Below, one piece after another: positions 35,425-49,347 of a stretch of 64,000 nt of DNA. Every line of letters begins with the position of its first letter. The stretch's first letter is position 1. The translations under genes and the position numbers were made by a program. Source of the DNA: Botryotinia globosa (taxonomy: Eukaryota > Ascomycota > Leotiomycetes > Helotiales > Sclerotiniaceae); NCBI GenBank assembly GCA_014898425.1, contig RCSZ01000018.1, forward strand, positions 248,001 to 312,000, in the 5' to 3' direction. The notes under the pieces are model-generated. The model made no database searches, was not told the DNA's origin, and saw only the letters and a list, made by a program, of their open reading frames with translations.

Positions 35425-36480
35425 TGTGAATGTAGGGAGCAAGTTATTGACTTAAATGATTGATCCAAAAGCGAATGGAATGAGCTAGAGTGTTTATATG
35501 AAGCGAGGTTGTTCAGCAAAGTCAAGCAAATGTAAGTCGATGAGTTGATTGAAAAATGAGACGAGGAGAACTATCGCCTTATATACAGGAATTTTCCTCG
35601 CCTCGTCAAAGTAACACTGAAAAATCGAGGCAAGTGCTATCGCCTCCAGTTGACAGGTCTAATGAACTGCCAAGAGGCCGAAATATTGAAAGCAGTAGGT
35701 ACGATTTTCTTCACAATCAAGCGAGATGGGACAAAGAAGGTAGCATTGTGCGTTCACAATACGGAGGAAAGAGCTTTCACGTCACTTGAAAAACGCCAAT
35801 CGTCCTTGTTGCCTGTTATACCGTCTCTTTTCGGAACTGCGTATTCCCATCCTGGATTTTAATGACAATCATTAAAATGAGGTTGTCTCTTACATAGAAA
35901 ACGAAGGATTTATCATAGCGGAACGTGACCTTGTGTAAGGGCAAGTGTGGAAACAGCCTGCAATTGGGCAAGAGAGATCGATACACAAGGAAAGTCCAAA
36001 CTAAATAGTTTCCATGTGACGATATACTACATCAATACCGAACTTTAGATAGAGTTAATTTTGCCACGTTGTGATATTACATATACTTGAATAGAAAGGG
36101 TCAACAAGCGACAACGATGGATCGTCGGTGTCTTCATAGGTCCCCGTGAAATCAAGCTGAAATCGTACATCATAGATAGTGGCTAGGGGGAACACTGAAG
36201 CACAGAACGAAGGAGAAAATAGATACATCTACGCGGCTGATAATTCGTAGAGCTTTTGATGCTCGATTGCCATAATCCTCCGATGAATGCGCCACACTAA
36301 AGTAACTTCAAATATTTGATTCCATAATTGTTAGCGCCAAGTCGCCACTGAAATTTGGTAAGGTGAAATTTTCGTAGATCATGTAGCTAGATATGCAAAG
36401 ATTATGCGAACCTCCCTTGTCTCCTTTCAAGTATCATGCGTGCCAGAAATGCGAAAGAAGTAGTTGTTCTAAATATGAGC
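35425..36480. other. Hydrophobin promoter and intergenic region
   Basis: Upstream of the hydrophobin and downstream of the 612-aa gene. Short frames (35556-35862, plus) were not accepted. No recognisable regulatory site. Confidence 0.4.
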
Positions 36481-38373
36481 CTAGTTCGGATTCCAAACGG
36501 TCCACCAAACGCCAATGTTAGCCGCTATGATCAGATCTAACATCTTCAAGCCCTCATCATGGATGATGAGTTTCCCAAGTTTTGCACGTTTGCCTCTATT
36601 CCCACCACCGGCTTTTTCCTGTCCAATACTAAGGTCCAGCCGATCGTCATTATCGTTCGAGATTGTCAGCTCGTCCAAGAAGTTATTTAATCTTTGTGTT
36701 AAGGGCGGAGAGTCTTCTTCAAATGACGAGCTAATTGAGGAAGGTCTAGGGGGCAGGTGGGAAAGATCTGTCCCATCACTTGCGTATGGGATAGCATGAG
36801 ACGTTTGATGCGGCTGAGTTTCAGATGGATGGTGAGGGCTAGGCTTAGATAGTCTTTTACGGAAACTTCCTAGTTTTCGTGTAAGTTTAGTCGACCCACT
36901 CTTGACTTGAGCTGCAGCCAAGTCCATCTTCTCTCTATCGAATAAATCTGAACTTGGTAAATTGAAGCGAAGTTCGCTCACAGTCACAGAGCTTGACGAA
37001 GAGGCAGTGGAATCTGCGGAGACTGGGGCTGGTAGCTTGTGTAGACAACGTAAGGACCGGCCAGCGCCACCAGTGGAAAAACTGCAGGTACCTCCCCAAG
37101 GACTTAAGAATGTGTAACCCTTGGCGCGAGAATTTTCGGTCCCATCCGCGGACCGATTTTCTGGATCAGATTCCTGCGGACCTTCCGAGCTGCCGCTGTT
37201 ATTTCTGCTGTGATTTCTCGACAGATCAGATATTGCCCTTCTGTGTTGTTTAAAAGTTTGGTTCCATGAACTAGCCCATTCCATTGATATTTGACTGTGA
37301 AACCCAGATCCGGAGACCCCAGCCTTTTGCGTCACTGATGTGGGGACTTCATTTCCGGAGGGTTGGAATCTAGCTCCTTGTGACTCCCGAGCTTGAGCTG
37401 TACCACCGAGCTTGCTATTGCCTATCGGGTGAGAATGATTGCGGAAATAGGTATAGCCTGGCGTTGTAATATGTACAGAAATGTCATAGTAGGGCTTTTT
37501 AGTTGCCGTCATCCCTACAGTGGGAGGATTGGATTTGCCTTCAACTATGCCGACATTCCATTGGCCGCCCGAGGTCGGATCTCGTCGAATGATAGTTATC
37601 GAAAATGCCTTCGCAGAATCATCAACTGGTTTGGGTCTTTCAAACATCGTATGGCTACTTTGGGGCCGGTGTGATGTCTCCAGATCACCGTGAATAGGAC
37701 TACCAGCCTGAGAAGACTCTGGGGTGAATATCGAATTCTGAGGGACTATTTTCGTGAGAGGCTTTCTGTTGACAGTATTTGACCGCGCCATAGAAGGATG
37801 CTGACCTACGACCCGCCGAGAAATACCTGCTTCTACTACCATTGGCGTATTGGCAACGTTGTCACGCGGGGACACGATGTCATCATGTCCCGAAGTATCA
37901 CCCTTCTGAATATCTAGCGCAGGTGCTTGGTGTTGTAGGCGCTCCAAGTTTAATACACTTTGCCTATCAATATCCAAAGACTGGGCCCTAGAGCCATCGG
38001 GTAGAGGTTTGCGGGGTAAAGTCTTCCTAGACAGCCCCCGGGAAGGAATCGGCTGCTCTTCGGGTAGGAGTTGGGCATCCTCATCTGAATTCAGATGTAA
38101 GTAGTATAAAGAGTTTGCGACATCTTCGGATGTGACATTCTTGAGTTGTGGTTTCAAGGTTGTCAGAATGATATCTAGAAGACAGAGTCAGCTATGACGA
38201 TCAACGCCCTATATGCATGCAAACGCACCATTACTACCAGGGACTCTAGCGATATAGAGAACTAGATTGGCCCTTTTCTGCTCGGTTGGATTTCGTGGAT
38301 ACTTCGGAGGGTTTCCAGCAAGCTGGATCAGACCAGAAAGCGAGTTTGCTTCAACGAAATCTTGCGTAGACAT
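36481..38373 (-). CDS. Fungal protein of unknown function, Ser-rich (612 aa)
   Basis: Exons 38373-38229 and 38174-36481, joined by GTGCGT to TCTAG. The N-terminal 75 residues (MSTQDFVEANSLSGLIQLAG to NSLYYLHLNSDEDAQLL) look folded, and the first exon joins this module in frame. A second island at about 218-265 reads FSITIIRRDPTSGGQWNVG then PYYDISVHITTPGYTYF. A third at about 385-445 reads YTFLSPWGGTCSFSTGGAGRSLRCLHKLP and VSELRFNLPSS. The parts between are disordered and rich in Ser, Pro and charged residues. The pattern of well-ordered islands is what a conserved fungal protein would show; I do not know a function. No signal peptide or helix. The gene is divergent from Surf6. Confidence 0.8.
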
Positions 38374-39559
38374 ATTTCGCCGGCGATTTGAGGTAACCTT
38401 ATACGATGAGACCGGACTGGAAAAAAAGAGAACGGGGAGCTCTTCTTTTTACACTCTCGTTCCCCTGAAGTGAATCACACACAAGAAGGCAAAGCAACAA
38501 TTCGGCAGATTAAAACTTGGGATTATTGACAAGAAGCGAGCGGGTGGAAGAAGCTCAGCCTTTTGGAAGAGAATTTTGGTTTGTAGGTTTTCGATCTATT
38601 AAGCTTTTTGCCATATCACAGTGATATTGGGCAGCAGAAAATGTACCCAGAGATGTCAGGGAAAGATGGTCACCAGTGGGTGGGTATCTGGAGCTGGGGT
38701 CTCATATGGCGAATAAGGGAGGCTGATATGTTGATATGCTGATATGCTGATATGCTGCTGATGGGATGAAAAAAGAGCTGGTGGGTGTAACCAGGAATCG
38801 CAGAAACTTATAAAGATTGAGAAAGTTATCAAAGAGGTAGCGGTGATAATGATTGCCACGACATCATATACTTGATCCACATGTTGCTTGGGGTTACCCA
38901 GGTATATTAAGATAGAGAAGAATAAATAGCCAGATGAGACTTTTATATTGAAATCCTTGATTCATGGACTCCTTTCCTCAAGGCTTATATGCTATTCCAG
39001 GCAAATAATTTATTTGGTTTTTAGGTTGATCAGATCATCTGTTGGCGGGTCACCAAGAAATCCCAGATTCCCAGCCACAAGATCCATATTGCAGGTGACT
39101 TGCAGCTTTGCACTGCCACGATGTCGTATCAAGACCAGGTGGACGGGTAGGTAGGTAGCTGGAGGTACCTACCTACCTACATAGAGTACGACAACCTTGG
39201 AAAGTGCGTGAGGCTGATGTATGAGGCTGATGTATGAGGCTGAGATTACATTCCCATTAAAACGACCCTTGATTGGTCCAAACTGACCAATTAAATTTCA
39301 TCAAAAGTTCGTGCACTAGGAGTTAAGAAATCTCGAAAAATTAATTTTGGCTCGGATTATCGTACAGAGGAATGGAAAAGCTTCATTCTTTTTCCTACAA
39401 TTTCAATCTTACCTACGATAGGTACCATACAAACGCAGAACAACTTTTATGATAGTTATGTTATTTTGATTGCATTGGGATCAAAAGATAGAGCATTTAT
39501 TTAAGTCAAGTTTCATCTCACCAGTATTCGTATTGTAATTCATTTGTCATTGGTAAAGG
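38374..39559. other. Divergent promoter region (1.2 kb)
   Basis: Between the 612-aa gene and the SURF6-like gene. It has GATATGCT tandem repeats (about 38727-38760), a CTACCTAC palindrome-like stretch (about 39145-39180) and a repeated TGAGGCTGATGTA unit (about 39208-39240). No gene supported. Confidence 0.4.
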
Positions 39560-41317
39560 ATGGCAGAGAGCACTCTTCAAGTTTGTCTTCCTTTCCCCGC
39601 CTTTCCTATTTATCCATTAACAAATTTTCACAGGACAGACTGCGTGAGCATGCAGAGGCATTCGACGGATTGCTATCCTTGATTCCAGCAAAATACTACT
39701 ATGCCGAAGATACCAGTGTATGTTAAAAATTCATCTTGGTCTCAATTGCCAGTGCCACAATGCTGATTGATTGCCTTTCCAACACAGGATCAATGGAAGA
39801 AGAAGAAGCAAACTAAGCAACAAGCTGCTGCTGCAAGGCGCGCAAAGCTTGATCCAGATTCCGCAAAGACCGCAAAGGATGTCATGGATGAGAGAGCAAA
39901 GAAGAGAAAATTGGAAGAGTCTGAGGATGTTGAGGAGGGCTCCGAAGTCGAGGGTATCGAGAAAGAATTGCCAAAACAAGGATTGAAAAAGGCCATCGAG
40001 AAGCCAACGAAGAAGCTGAAGACCGATGCTGAATCCACAAAAGAGACATCCAAATCTGCGACGCCAAAAGACTCTACATCCAAGAAAGGTTTGACACCAG
40101 AAGAAGAGGCGGCAAAATTGGAAAAGAGAAACCAGAAAGAGGAACAGAAGAAGGCAAAGGCAGCCAAGAAGTCAGCTAAACAAAAGGCAAAGAAGGAGGA
40201 AGCTGCCAAACAAGTCGTCGAATTACCAACCGAAGACACTCCTGCTAGTGAGTCGACTACAAAAGATGATGTGGCTGAAGAAGTGACCAAGGACACTGCC
40301 ACTAACAAGATCCCTACCAAAAAGACAATCGAGCATGAAATTGCGGCCGATGAGGAACCAGAGCATGATCAAGAAATTGGTCATTTCGAAGCTGAAGGTC
40401 TAGAGGAGCCTGAATCTACCAAATCATCGCCGCCCTCATCTACTTTCTCCGCAACAAACGAGGACAATGCCAGTGGAGGTACATCCACATCCTCTACTAT
40501 CCCTCCTACCGCCCCACCTAAGCACATCACCATTCCAGCCGACTCCGAAGCTCTCCGCTCTAGATTAGCAGCTCGCATCGAAGCCCTACGAGCTCAACGT
40601 AAAGCAAACAATCCTGATGGTACCCCTGTTCGCAATCGCCAAGAACTCATGGACCAACGTCGCAGAAAGGAAGAGCAACGCAAAGCCCACAAAAAAGAAC
40701 TCCGACTCCAAGCTAAGATTGACGAAGAGGCTAGACGAGAAGCCGCTTTGGTATCAGCACGAAGTAGTCCAGCAGGAAGCTTGCTCAGCCCTCTAATTCG
40801 CTCACCCGAAAACAATTTTGCTTTCGGTAGAGTCGCATTCGCTGATGGACAAAGTCTCAATGAAGATTTAACCGCACTCAAATCCATACCCAAAAAGAAG
40901 GGTCCACAAGATGCCAATAGTGCACTTGCCGCAGCAGCCAAGAAACAATCTCGACTAGAAGCCATGGATCCCGAAAAACGTCAAGAGATCGAAGAGAAAG
41001 AACGTTGGCTGATTGCGAAAAAGCGCGTAAATGGTGAGAAAGTTCGAGACGATAGTTCGTTACTAAAGAAAACTCTCAAGAGAAAGGAGGCCGCTAAGAA
41101 GAAGAGTGAAAAGGAATGGGGCGATAGGATGGATGGTGTCAAGAAGGCAACTCATATGAAACAAAAGAAGAGAGAGGAGAATCTCAAGGCTAGGAGGGAT
41201 GGAAAGGGTGGAAAGGGAAAGAAGAGTGGAAAGGGTGGAAAGCCAGCTGGTGGTGCAAAGAAGAAGAGTAGGCCGGGTTTTGAGGGTAGTTTTGGTGGAG
41301 GAGGAAAGAAAAAATAG
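39560..41317 (+). CDS. RRP14: Ribosome biogenesis protein Surf6/Rrp14 (544 aa)
   Basis: Exons 39560-39580, 39634-39717 and 39788-41317. Surf6 is a nucleolar protein needed for maturation of 40S and 60S ribosomal subunits. The first exon codes only MAESTLQ; without the intron the second exon is not joined to a start. The N-terminal conserved box is DRLREHAEAFDGLLSLIPAKYYYAED then QWKKKKQTKQQAAAARRAKLD. The middle is acidic and Lys/Glu-rich coiled coil. The C-terminal SURF6 core includes LRSRLAARIEALRAQRKA (about 275-292), RQELMDQRRRKEEQRKA and FGRVAFADG. It ends with RKEAAKKKSEKEWGDRM, KQKKREENLKARRDGKG and a basic Gly-rich tail. This is a normal-looking member. Confidence 0.93.
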
Positions 41318-43163
<1,846 letters not shown>

Positions 43164-44427
43164 TTATAGCAAAGAGTCCAAACGGGTAAAGACACTTAAA
43201 CATGCGGCAACGACTTCGAGTTGTAGTTCTTTATCCTTTCCATTGTTTACTTCCTATTTGCATGGTATTAGTATATGTAATTTTAGAAAGGGGTGCATAG
43301 ACAGGGGTGTGGGGTGAATAAAGATTGATACATACATCTGTGATAACCTGTCCCAAGTTTGCACCTATTCCTGCTGAGCCTCCTGCTCTCTTTCCAAATG
43401 GCCATTGGCTGTATTCTGCCAATAACTCATCAACTTGAGCGAATGCTCGTTCTCTGGATTCGTGACCGAGTGATGCGAGGGCGTTCTCTAATACGTTGGC
43501 CGCATAGGCAGCACATACCATGGCAATTGTCCTCACATATCTGAATTCGAGGTTCTCGGGGAGGAATTGACTGCCTGGGAGTACAACAGTTCTTTGTGTA
43601 AGGACGTTTCGGACTCTTCTTCTGATTTCCTCCTTTGCTCCACCGTCTGCTACAGGATGTGTCGCCATATCGAATAAAAGGAAGTTTTTCTTTTCGGTTC
43701 TTAGAATGCCCTTATCAACCAATCCTTTAGCCAATCGTTCTCTGACTTGTTTCAATTGATATCCGATTTTCATGAGATTCCATGTCTCGCCTGGTAGATA
43801 ATGTTAATGTTGAGATCTTGTGATGTGCGAAATTGCGATTTCTTACCACTCATCAAATCGATCCATGAACTGACACTCATCTTCTCACTCGCTTTCATCA
43901 TTTTGAGCGCTTCATCCAATAAGACTTCTCCTGTCAAAGTATCATCGATAACCTCAATTACTCTGTCTGCTAAGGGGAATCGCCGCCTCGAGGAATCCTT
44001 CTGCATGCTCACTCTCCCTCTAAATGCCAGCTCAATGACAATACACCCACGAAGCGCATATGATATATTGTCATTCCAGAATGAAAGATAACCCTATAAA
44101 TTAACATTAGTATCAATCGCAGAAGCGCAAACCACCACCTGTCCAGATCAAGCCACCTACTTGCTTATCCTTCAATCCCAGTAACAAAACTTCCTCCATT
44201 AACGTCAACTTAGGTTGTTTGCTTCTCTCTGCACTTTCGCTGATATCTCTTGGATCAAAGGCAATTTTGTGGCCATTCTCTCCGCTCTCATATGATGTTT
44301 CTGGGCCGCTTGTATCGCGAGAATTTCCAGGCTTGGGCGCGGGTGATGCAACACGACTCGATTCTCCATTTTCCGTATCGCCAGCACCTCCTCCACCACC
44401 TCTTCTGCGTGTGAGTCCAGAAGACAT
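43164..44427 (-). CDS. VPS74: Golgi PI4P-binding protein Vps74/GOLPH3 (352 aa)
   Basis: Exons 44427-44161, 44093-43847, 43790-43336 and 43253-43164. Vps74/GOLPH3 binds PI4P on Golgi membranes and the COPI coat, and keeps glycosyltransferases in the Golgi. The N-terminus has the Arg cluster LTRRRGGGG (residues 5-13) known to bind coatomer. The GPP34 fold includes [58 protein letters not shown] and [47 protein letters not shown] is the conserved winged part. The last exon ends [15 protein letters not shown], the usual C-terminus; an unspliced reading would miss it. The length fits the fungal family. Confidence 0.94.
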
Positions 44428-45098
44428 TGGGTCGTATCGCGAAATAGATTATACTTGTAGTGTTTGATGTATGAGTAGGGGATGTCGTAGGAATTAAGCA
44501 AAGGGGATGGATTTTTGTCCTCTTTGCAGTGAGACAGCGGCGTTACCGCTCACAAAAGCAATTCCGCCAGTAGAATATCCTATCCTCTGTCGATAAATTG
44601 ATTGATATCGAAGTTCTAGATTCTTAAATTCGTTCTTTTTCGTATCAATAGTAAAAAAGTGGGCGGGGCAATTGTAGTGTCTTGAAGGTTGAATTGTTCT
44701 GTAGAGCTTTGAGGTGCGTGGATGAACAGGGATAGCGCAATCAGAGGACGCTAATATTTCATAGAGGAACTTCTTTGACCGGGGAAGTGGGAGATTATTA
44801 TGATGGTTCGGAGAGAAAGTTCTTAGTGAAAAGAATAATTTGAAACATATCCAAACTTAATGTATCTTCATGTTCTAAATTTAAGAGGGAGAACACAGAG
44901 GTTTGTTGAGTAAGATGATCTAAACATTTTTACAGGCGCATAGAATCACATCACTTCTATGAACGCATCGAAGCTCGTACAAGTTTCCCCCTCCCTTGTA
45001 TCGCCGCCTGTTCACCACTTGTATCTCATTCATGGCCCATGAATCCCCCATTGCCTTACTTCAATCTTGACTGTCCCCATATTATACAATTCCATGAT
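44428..45098. other. Intergenic region, VPS74 promoter
   Basis: Between the VPS74-like start and the end of the acyl carrier protein gene. No gene is supported. Confidence 0.4.
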
Positions 45099-45779
45099 CT
45101 AATGAGCTGTAAAAGATATTAGCTATTCTGTTTCCGTTGTGAAATATTGTAGGAGACTCACCATCTGGTTGGTGGAGAATATACTCGACGGCTTGGTCAA
45201 CTATGGAATTTATTAGATAATTGCGCTGTTGAATGTTCCCATCAAGACAACATACCACTGAGAATAGAATCCGCATCCTTGTCTGGGATCTCAATGCTGA
45301 ATTCCTGTGAACGCATCAGTCTTCAGTTCCCCACTGTAAATGTCTTGTGCAAACCTCTTCAATAGCCATAACAACCTCTACAGTGTCCAAGCTGTCCAAC
45401 CCAAGATCATTCGAGAAGTGTGCGCTTGCAGAAAGCTATTCAATGTCAACCATGACGTTCAGGCCGTCTTCCCTATCATATATCATACCTTCGTTGGGTC
45501 CGAAACCTACAAATCAAATTAGTACATTCCCAGTCAGACCTTATTAAGCACACTTACTTTGTCGAAGTTTTCCAGTAAAGAAAGGATTCTACCCTCAACT
45601 TCTCCCTTGTTAAGACCGGCGGCTGCGGAGTAGCATCTTGCAGCTTGGAAAGCTGATGGGGCGAATTGAGATTTTGTGATGAAAGAACTTTGGTTGATAG
45701 GACGAGCAATTGCTGCAGGTCTTTGGACAGCTTTGCTAGCAGCGCTGCGGGCTGATCTGAGAAGGGCGGTTCTGAACAT
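45099..45779 (-). CDS. Mitochondrial acyl carrier protein, NDUFAB1/ACPM type (138 aa)
   Basis: Six exons: 45779-45558, 45506-45489, 45435-45355, 45304-45256, 45200-45162 and 45106-45099. The protein carries acyl chains for mitochondrial fatty acid and lipoate synthesis, and in fungi it is also a subunit of complex I. The N-terminal 50 residues (MFRTALLRSARSAASKAVQRP...) are a presequence. The ACP fold includes VEGRILSLLENFDKVSDPTK and the phosphopantetheine site DLGLDSLDTVEVVMAIEEEF, with the attachment Ser95. The gene ends DQAVEYILHQPDAH. Exons are very small: exon 2 codes for six residues and exon 6 for two residues plus the stop. All junctions are GT-AG. It is divergent from the TYKY gene of the same complex. 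Confidence 0.92.
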
Positions 45780-46175
45780 CTTGATATGTGGAGAGGATTA
45801 GAAGTGACGTCTGTGAATAATACAGTGGAAGATACGAATTTGACGATAGAGATGCTTCCCAGAATGTTTAGCTTTAGCGTATTTTGAATTCACGTGACAA
45901 AGAATGCGCCGACGAGTTTGATGGAGTTACGTAGAGTGAATTTGATTGGTACAAATTCGGTTTGAGATGGTAAATTGTATGTTAAGGACTATATTCAATC
46001 TATATTACCGTTCAAAGATATAAAAGGAAGTGGTGGCGTACAATAGAAGCTTTCAACTTTTGGCCAATCACAGAAAGTCATTTCGAAATCAAGTCGTAAA
46101 GTTCCGTCAACCCTCAAATAATATCAGATACAAGTTACAGATCTCCAACAATCTTGCCACGAGCAACCCTTCACA
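45780..46175. promoter_or_regulatory. Shared divergent promoter of two complex I genes
   Basis: The 396 bp between the acyl carrier protein start and the TYKY start must drive both genes. An ACGTGAC-type motif (CACGTGAC) is at about 45891-45898. No binding site is proven. Confidence 0.5.
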
Positions 46176-47084
<909 letters not shown>

Positions 47085-47831
47085 CCATGTTTTTATTTGT
47101 TGCGAGGTGGGAAACTGTACATATCAGAGGTGGTGCTTCAAACTGCGAGTAATTGAACACAATAAATTCCATAATTTGTGCAACGAAACATGTTCTCGCT
47201 GGTCTGAACTTTTATTTATGTATTAAAAGAAGTGAACCAAGTCCACAAGTGTAGACAATATACTTTTGTCGAAATGTCCACATGACCTTGTCGTAAAAGG
47301 ATCTTGTTAAGACTTGTATGGAGTTGTTTGGCTCACAAATCGGCGATATTCAAGTCTGCCCGGCGATGTTACTTTCAATTTACTTACTATACATACCTAG
47401 ATAGGTATTCATTCTCAAAACCAAACACTGCCGTTCCAAGTTGTTGAATCCTAGATAAAAATCACACTCGTTCATGTGTAGCTCCAGTGTCCAAATCCAA
47501 AAACCGCCCCCCCAGTGTACATCGATCGGGCAAGATCAGAGGCAATATCTGTGCAGTCTCACCCTTAGAGACGAGGAAAGTGCGATTTTAGTTGTCGTGT
47601 TAAGCAAATAATACAAAGAGAAGGAAGCTGTTAGTGACCTTCACAAACACAAGTGGTCGTTCTTCCTTTAACCTTTCATTCCTTCAATACCATACTTCCA
47701 TACCAAACTTCCATACCATACTTCCATACCATACTAAATTAGCTAATCTTGTCTGCCTGAAAATATCTTCATTGCACAGCGCACAACAAACTTATTCGGT
47801 CAACAGTGTTAATCGTTCTGTCCCTCTTAAA
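47085..47831. other. Intergenic region
   Basis: 3' side of the TYKY gene. It contains a 12-bp tandem repeat (CATACTTCCATAC-type, about 47684-47738). No gene supported before the broken frame at 47832. Confidence 0.4.
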
Positions 47832-48882
47832 ATGGAAGGGATCACCGCAATCAATGCGAGATCTCGTAAAACAGAATCACCGATTCACATCTCAATTCCT
47901 GCCGAGTGCTTCGGGAATCAGTCTGCGCTCAATAATCAGGTTCTAAATCATGACATCGATCTTACAACGCCTTCTCCACCTCTGCTTCTCAGAACTTCCG
48001 AGCTCAACTATTCGCCAATGTCCAAACCATTTGAAGATACTCGAACCACGAGCCCGACGCGAAATAAATCAAGAGACACTTTCAAGACTCGTATCCCTCT
48101 CCCACACGGCTTTTCACAGGATGTCGAGAACCCAGATCAGTATGTAAAGAGAAGAGAGGATTACGGTTCATTTTCTCGCCAACATGGTACTCTTCTTCAG
48201 GCCTTTCAGAGAAAGTCTCGGACCATGGGGCTACTGATGAGTATAGAAATCACCAGGTATCAAGAGAGAGACAAGAATCTCACTTCTTCAGGGATTGGTA
48301 TCCGGATAAATGGATGTTGCAGCTCATTGATCTAATAAATAGTCAGCGCCTGACTTGTAAAAAGATTGCTCAAAGTGATACTGCAGCATTCAAACACTAT
48401 ATCATAGCAAAGACTTTCGCAAGCCGTATATAACAGCTCGCGGCTCTTGATCTAACTGATCAGGCGAGAGTCATAAACTCCTCGGCAAATATTTCTCCAC
48501 CTCCTAAGAAACCCACAAGGAGTAAATTATGGGCAACAGTCACGCAGGCTCCTGCAGATATCGAACCACCATCTAGTAATCCCCTAAAAAGGAAATTAGC
48601 GACACTCATACAAGATTCCGAAAACTCAGTTCCGCCACAAACCCATGCAAGCAAGGAGTTTTGGGCAATAGTCATGCAAACATCGGAAAATGAATCTTCT
48701 TCTGAACTGAAAAGGTCATGAAAAATAACTCTTCGGGTACAACAGTGCGAAACACAAGCTCAACTTCTCGAAAGAAACGCCCAAGAAAGGAGCGTTTGGT
48801 AGCGGCGGTGCAGAAGTCTGCAATTTCTACTTTGTCGAGGAAACGTCCGCAGAGAGATTTTTGGGCGGTTTGTTTCGAGTGA
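47832..48882 (+). pseudogene. Broken or multi-exon gene of unknown function with internal repeats
   Basis: Starting with ATG at 47832, a frame codes for about 167 residues (MEGITAINARSRKTESPIHI...) and ends at 48335. A second frame, overlapping its end, reads protein-like from about 48205 (for example DWYPDKWMLQLIDLINSQRL) but has a stop at 48431-48433 and continues to a stop at 48719. A third frame then runs from ATG 48718 to 48882. The second and third frames share a repeated motif: RSKLWATVTQAP, ASKEFWAIVMQTS and QRDFWAVCFE. Splice signals that would join these frames are not evident: candidate introns are only 23-38 nt. The more likely reading is a decayed gene with at least two frameshifts and one nonsense codon. 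I do not recognise the family. Confidence 0.55.
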
Positions 48883-49347
48883 GTTAATTCTTAGCGGGTA
48901 CTTGATTGGTGTATTGGTAACTTGGACTTCATTGTGAAGCGGAAGAGATGAGTATTATGGGATATTCAATATTGGATTCGTGAATCGCTGTGTGGATGTG
49001 GTTTGAATTGCTCATTTATCGTGTATGGGTAAGCAAAGGAGTTTCATTCGGAGGTCTGGCGGGGTCCTGGTTTGATATGCCGAGTTGTGTATACGGGGGT
49101 CAAACTTGGGTTGGGAAATTAGCATAGCAATATCGTGTATCACGCGCAGGATTTTGTAACAAGTCTTGAAGAAAAAAAAGGGAACATTGCGTTGTGGAAA
49201 GCCTCCGAGGGGTAGCGAACCTATTAGTTAGGGCTATTATATTGTATTCAACGATTCAAAACTGAACTGTTTTATTCATTTATTTTGGATGAAAGAGTGT
49301 TGTGTTTGTTAACGTGATACTATTCGAATGTAGTAGCCTTCCTCCAT
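48883..49347. other. Intergenic region
   Basis: Between the broken frame and the end of the ferric reductase gene. No gene supported. Confidence 0.4.

Noticed and set aside
48460..48675. Minus-strand frame inside the broken repeat gene
   Set aside because: Shadow of the plus-strand repeat reading; not independently convincing.
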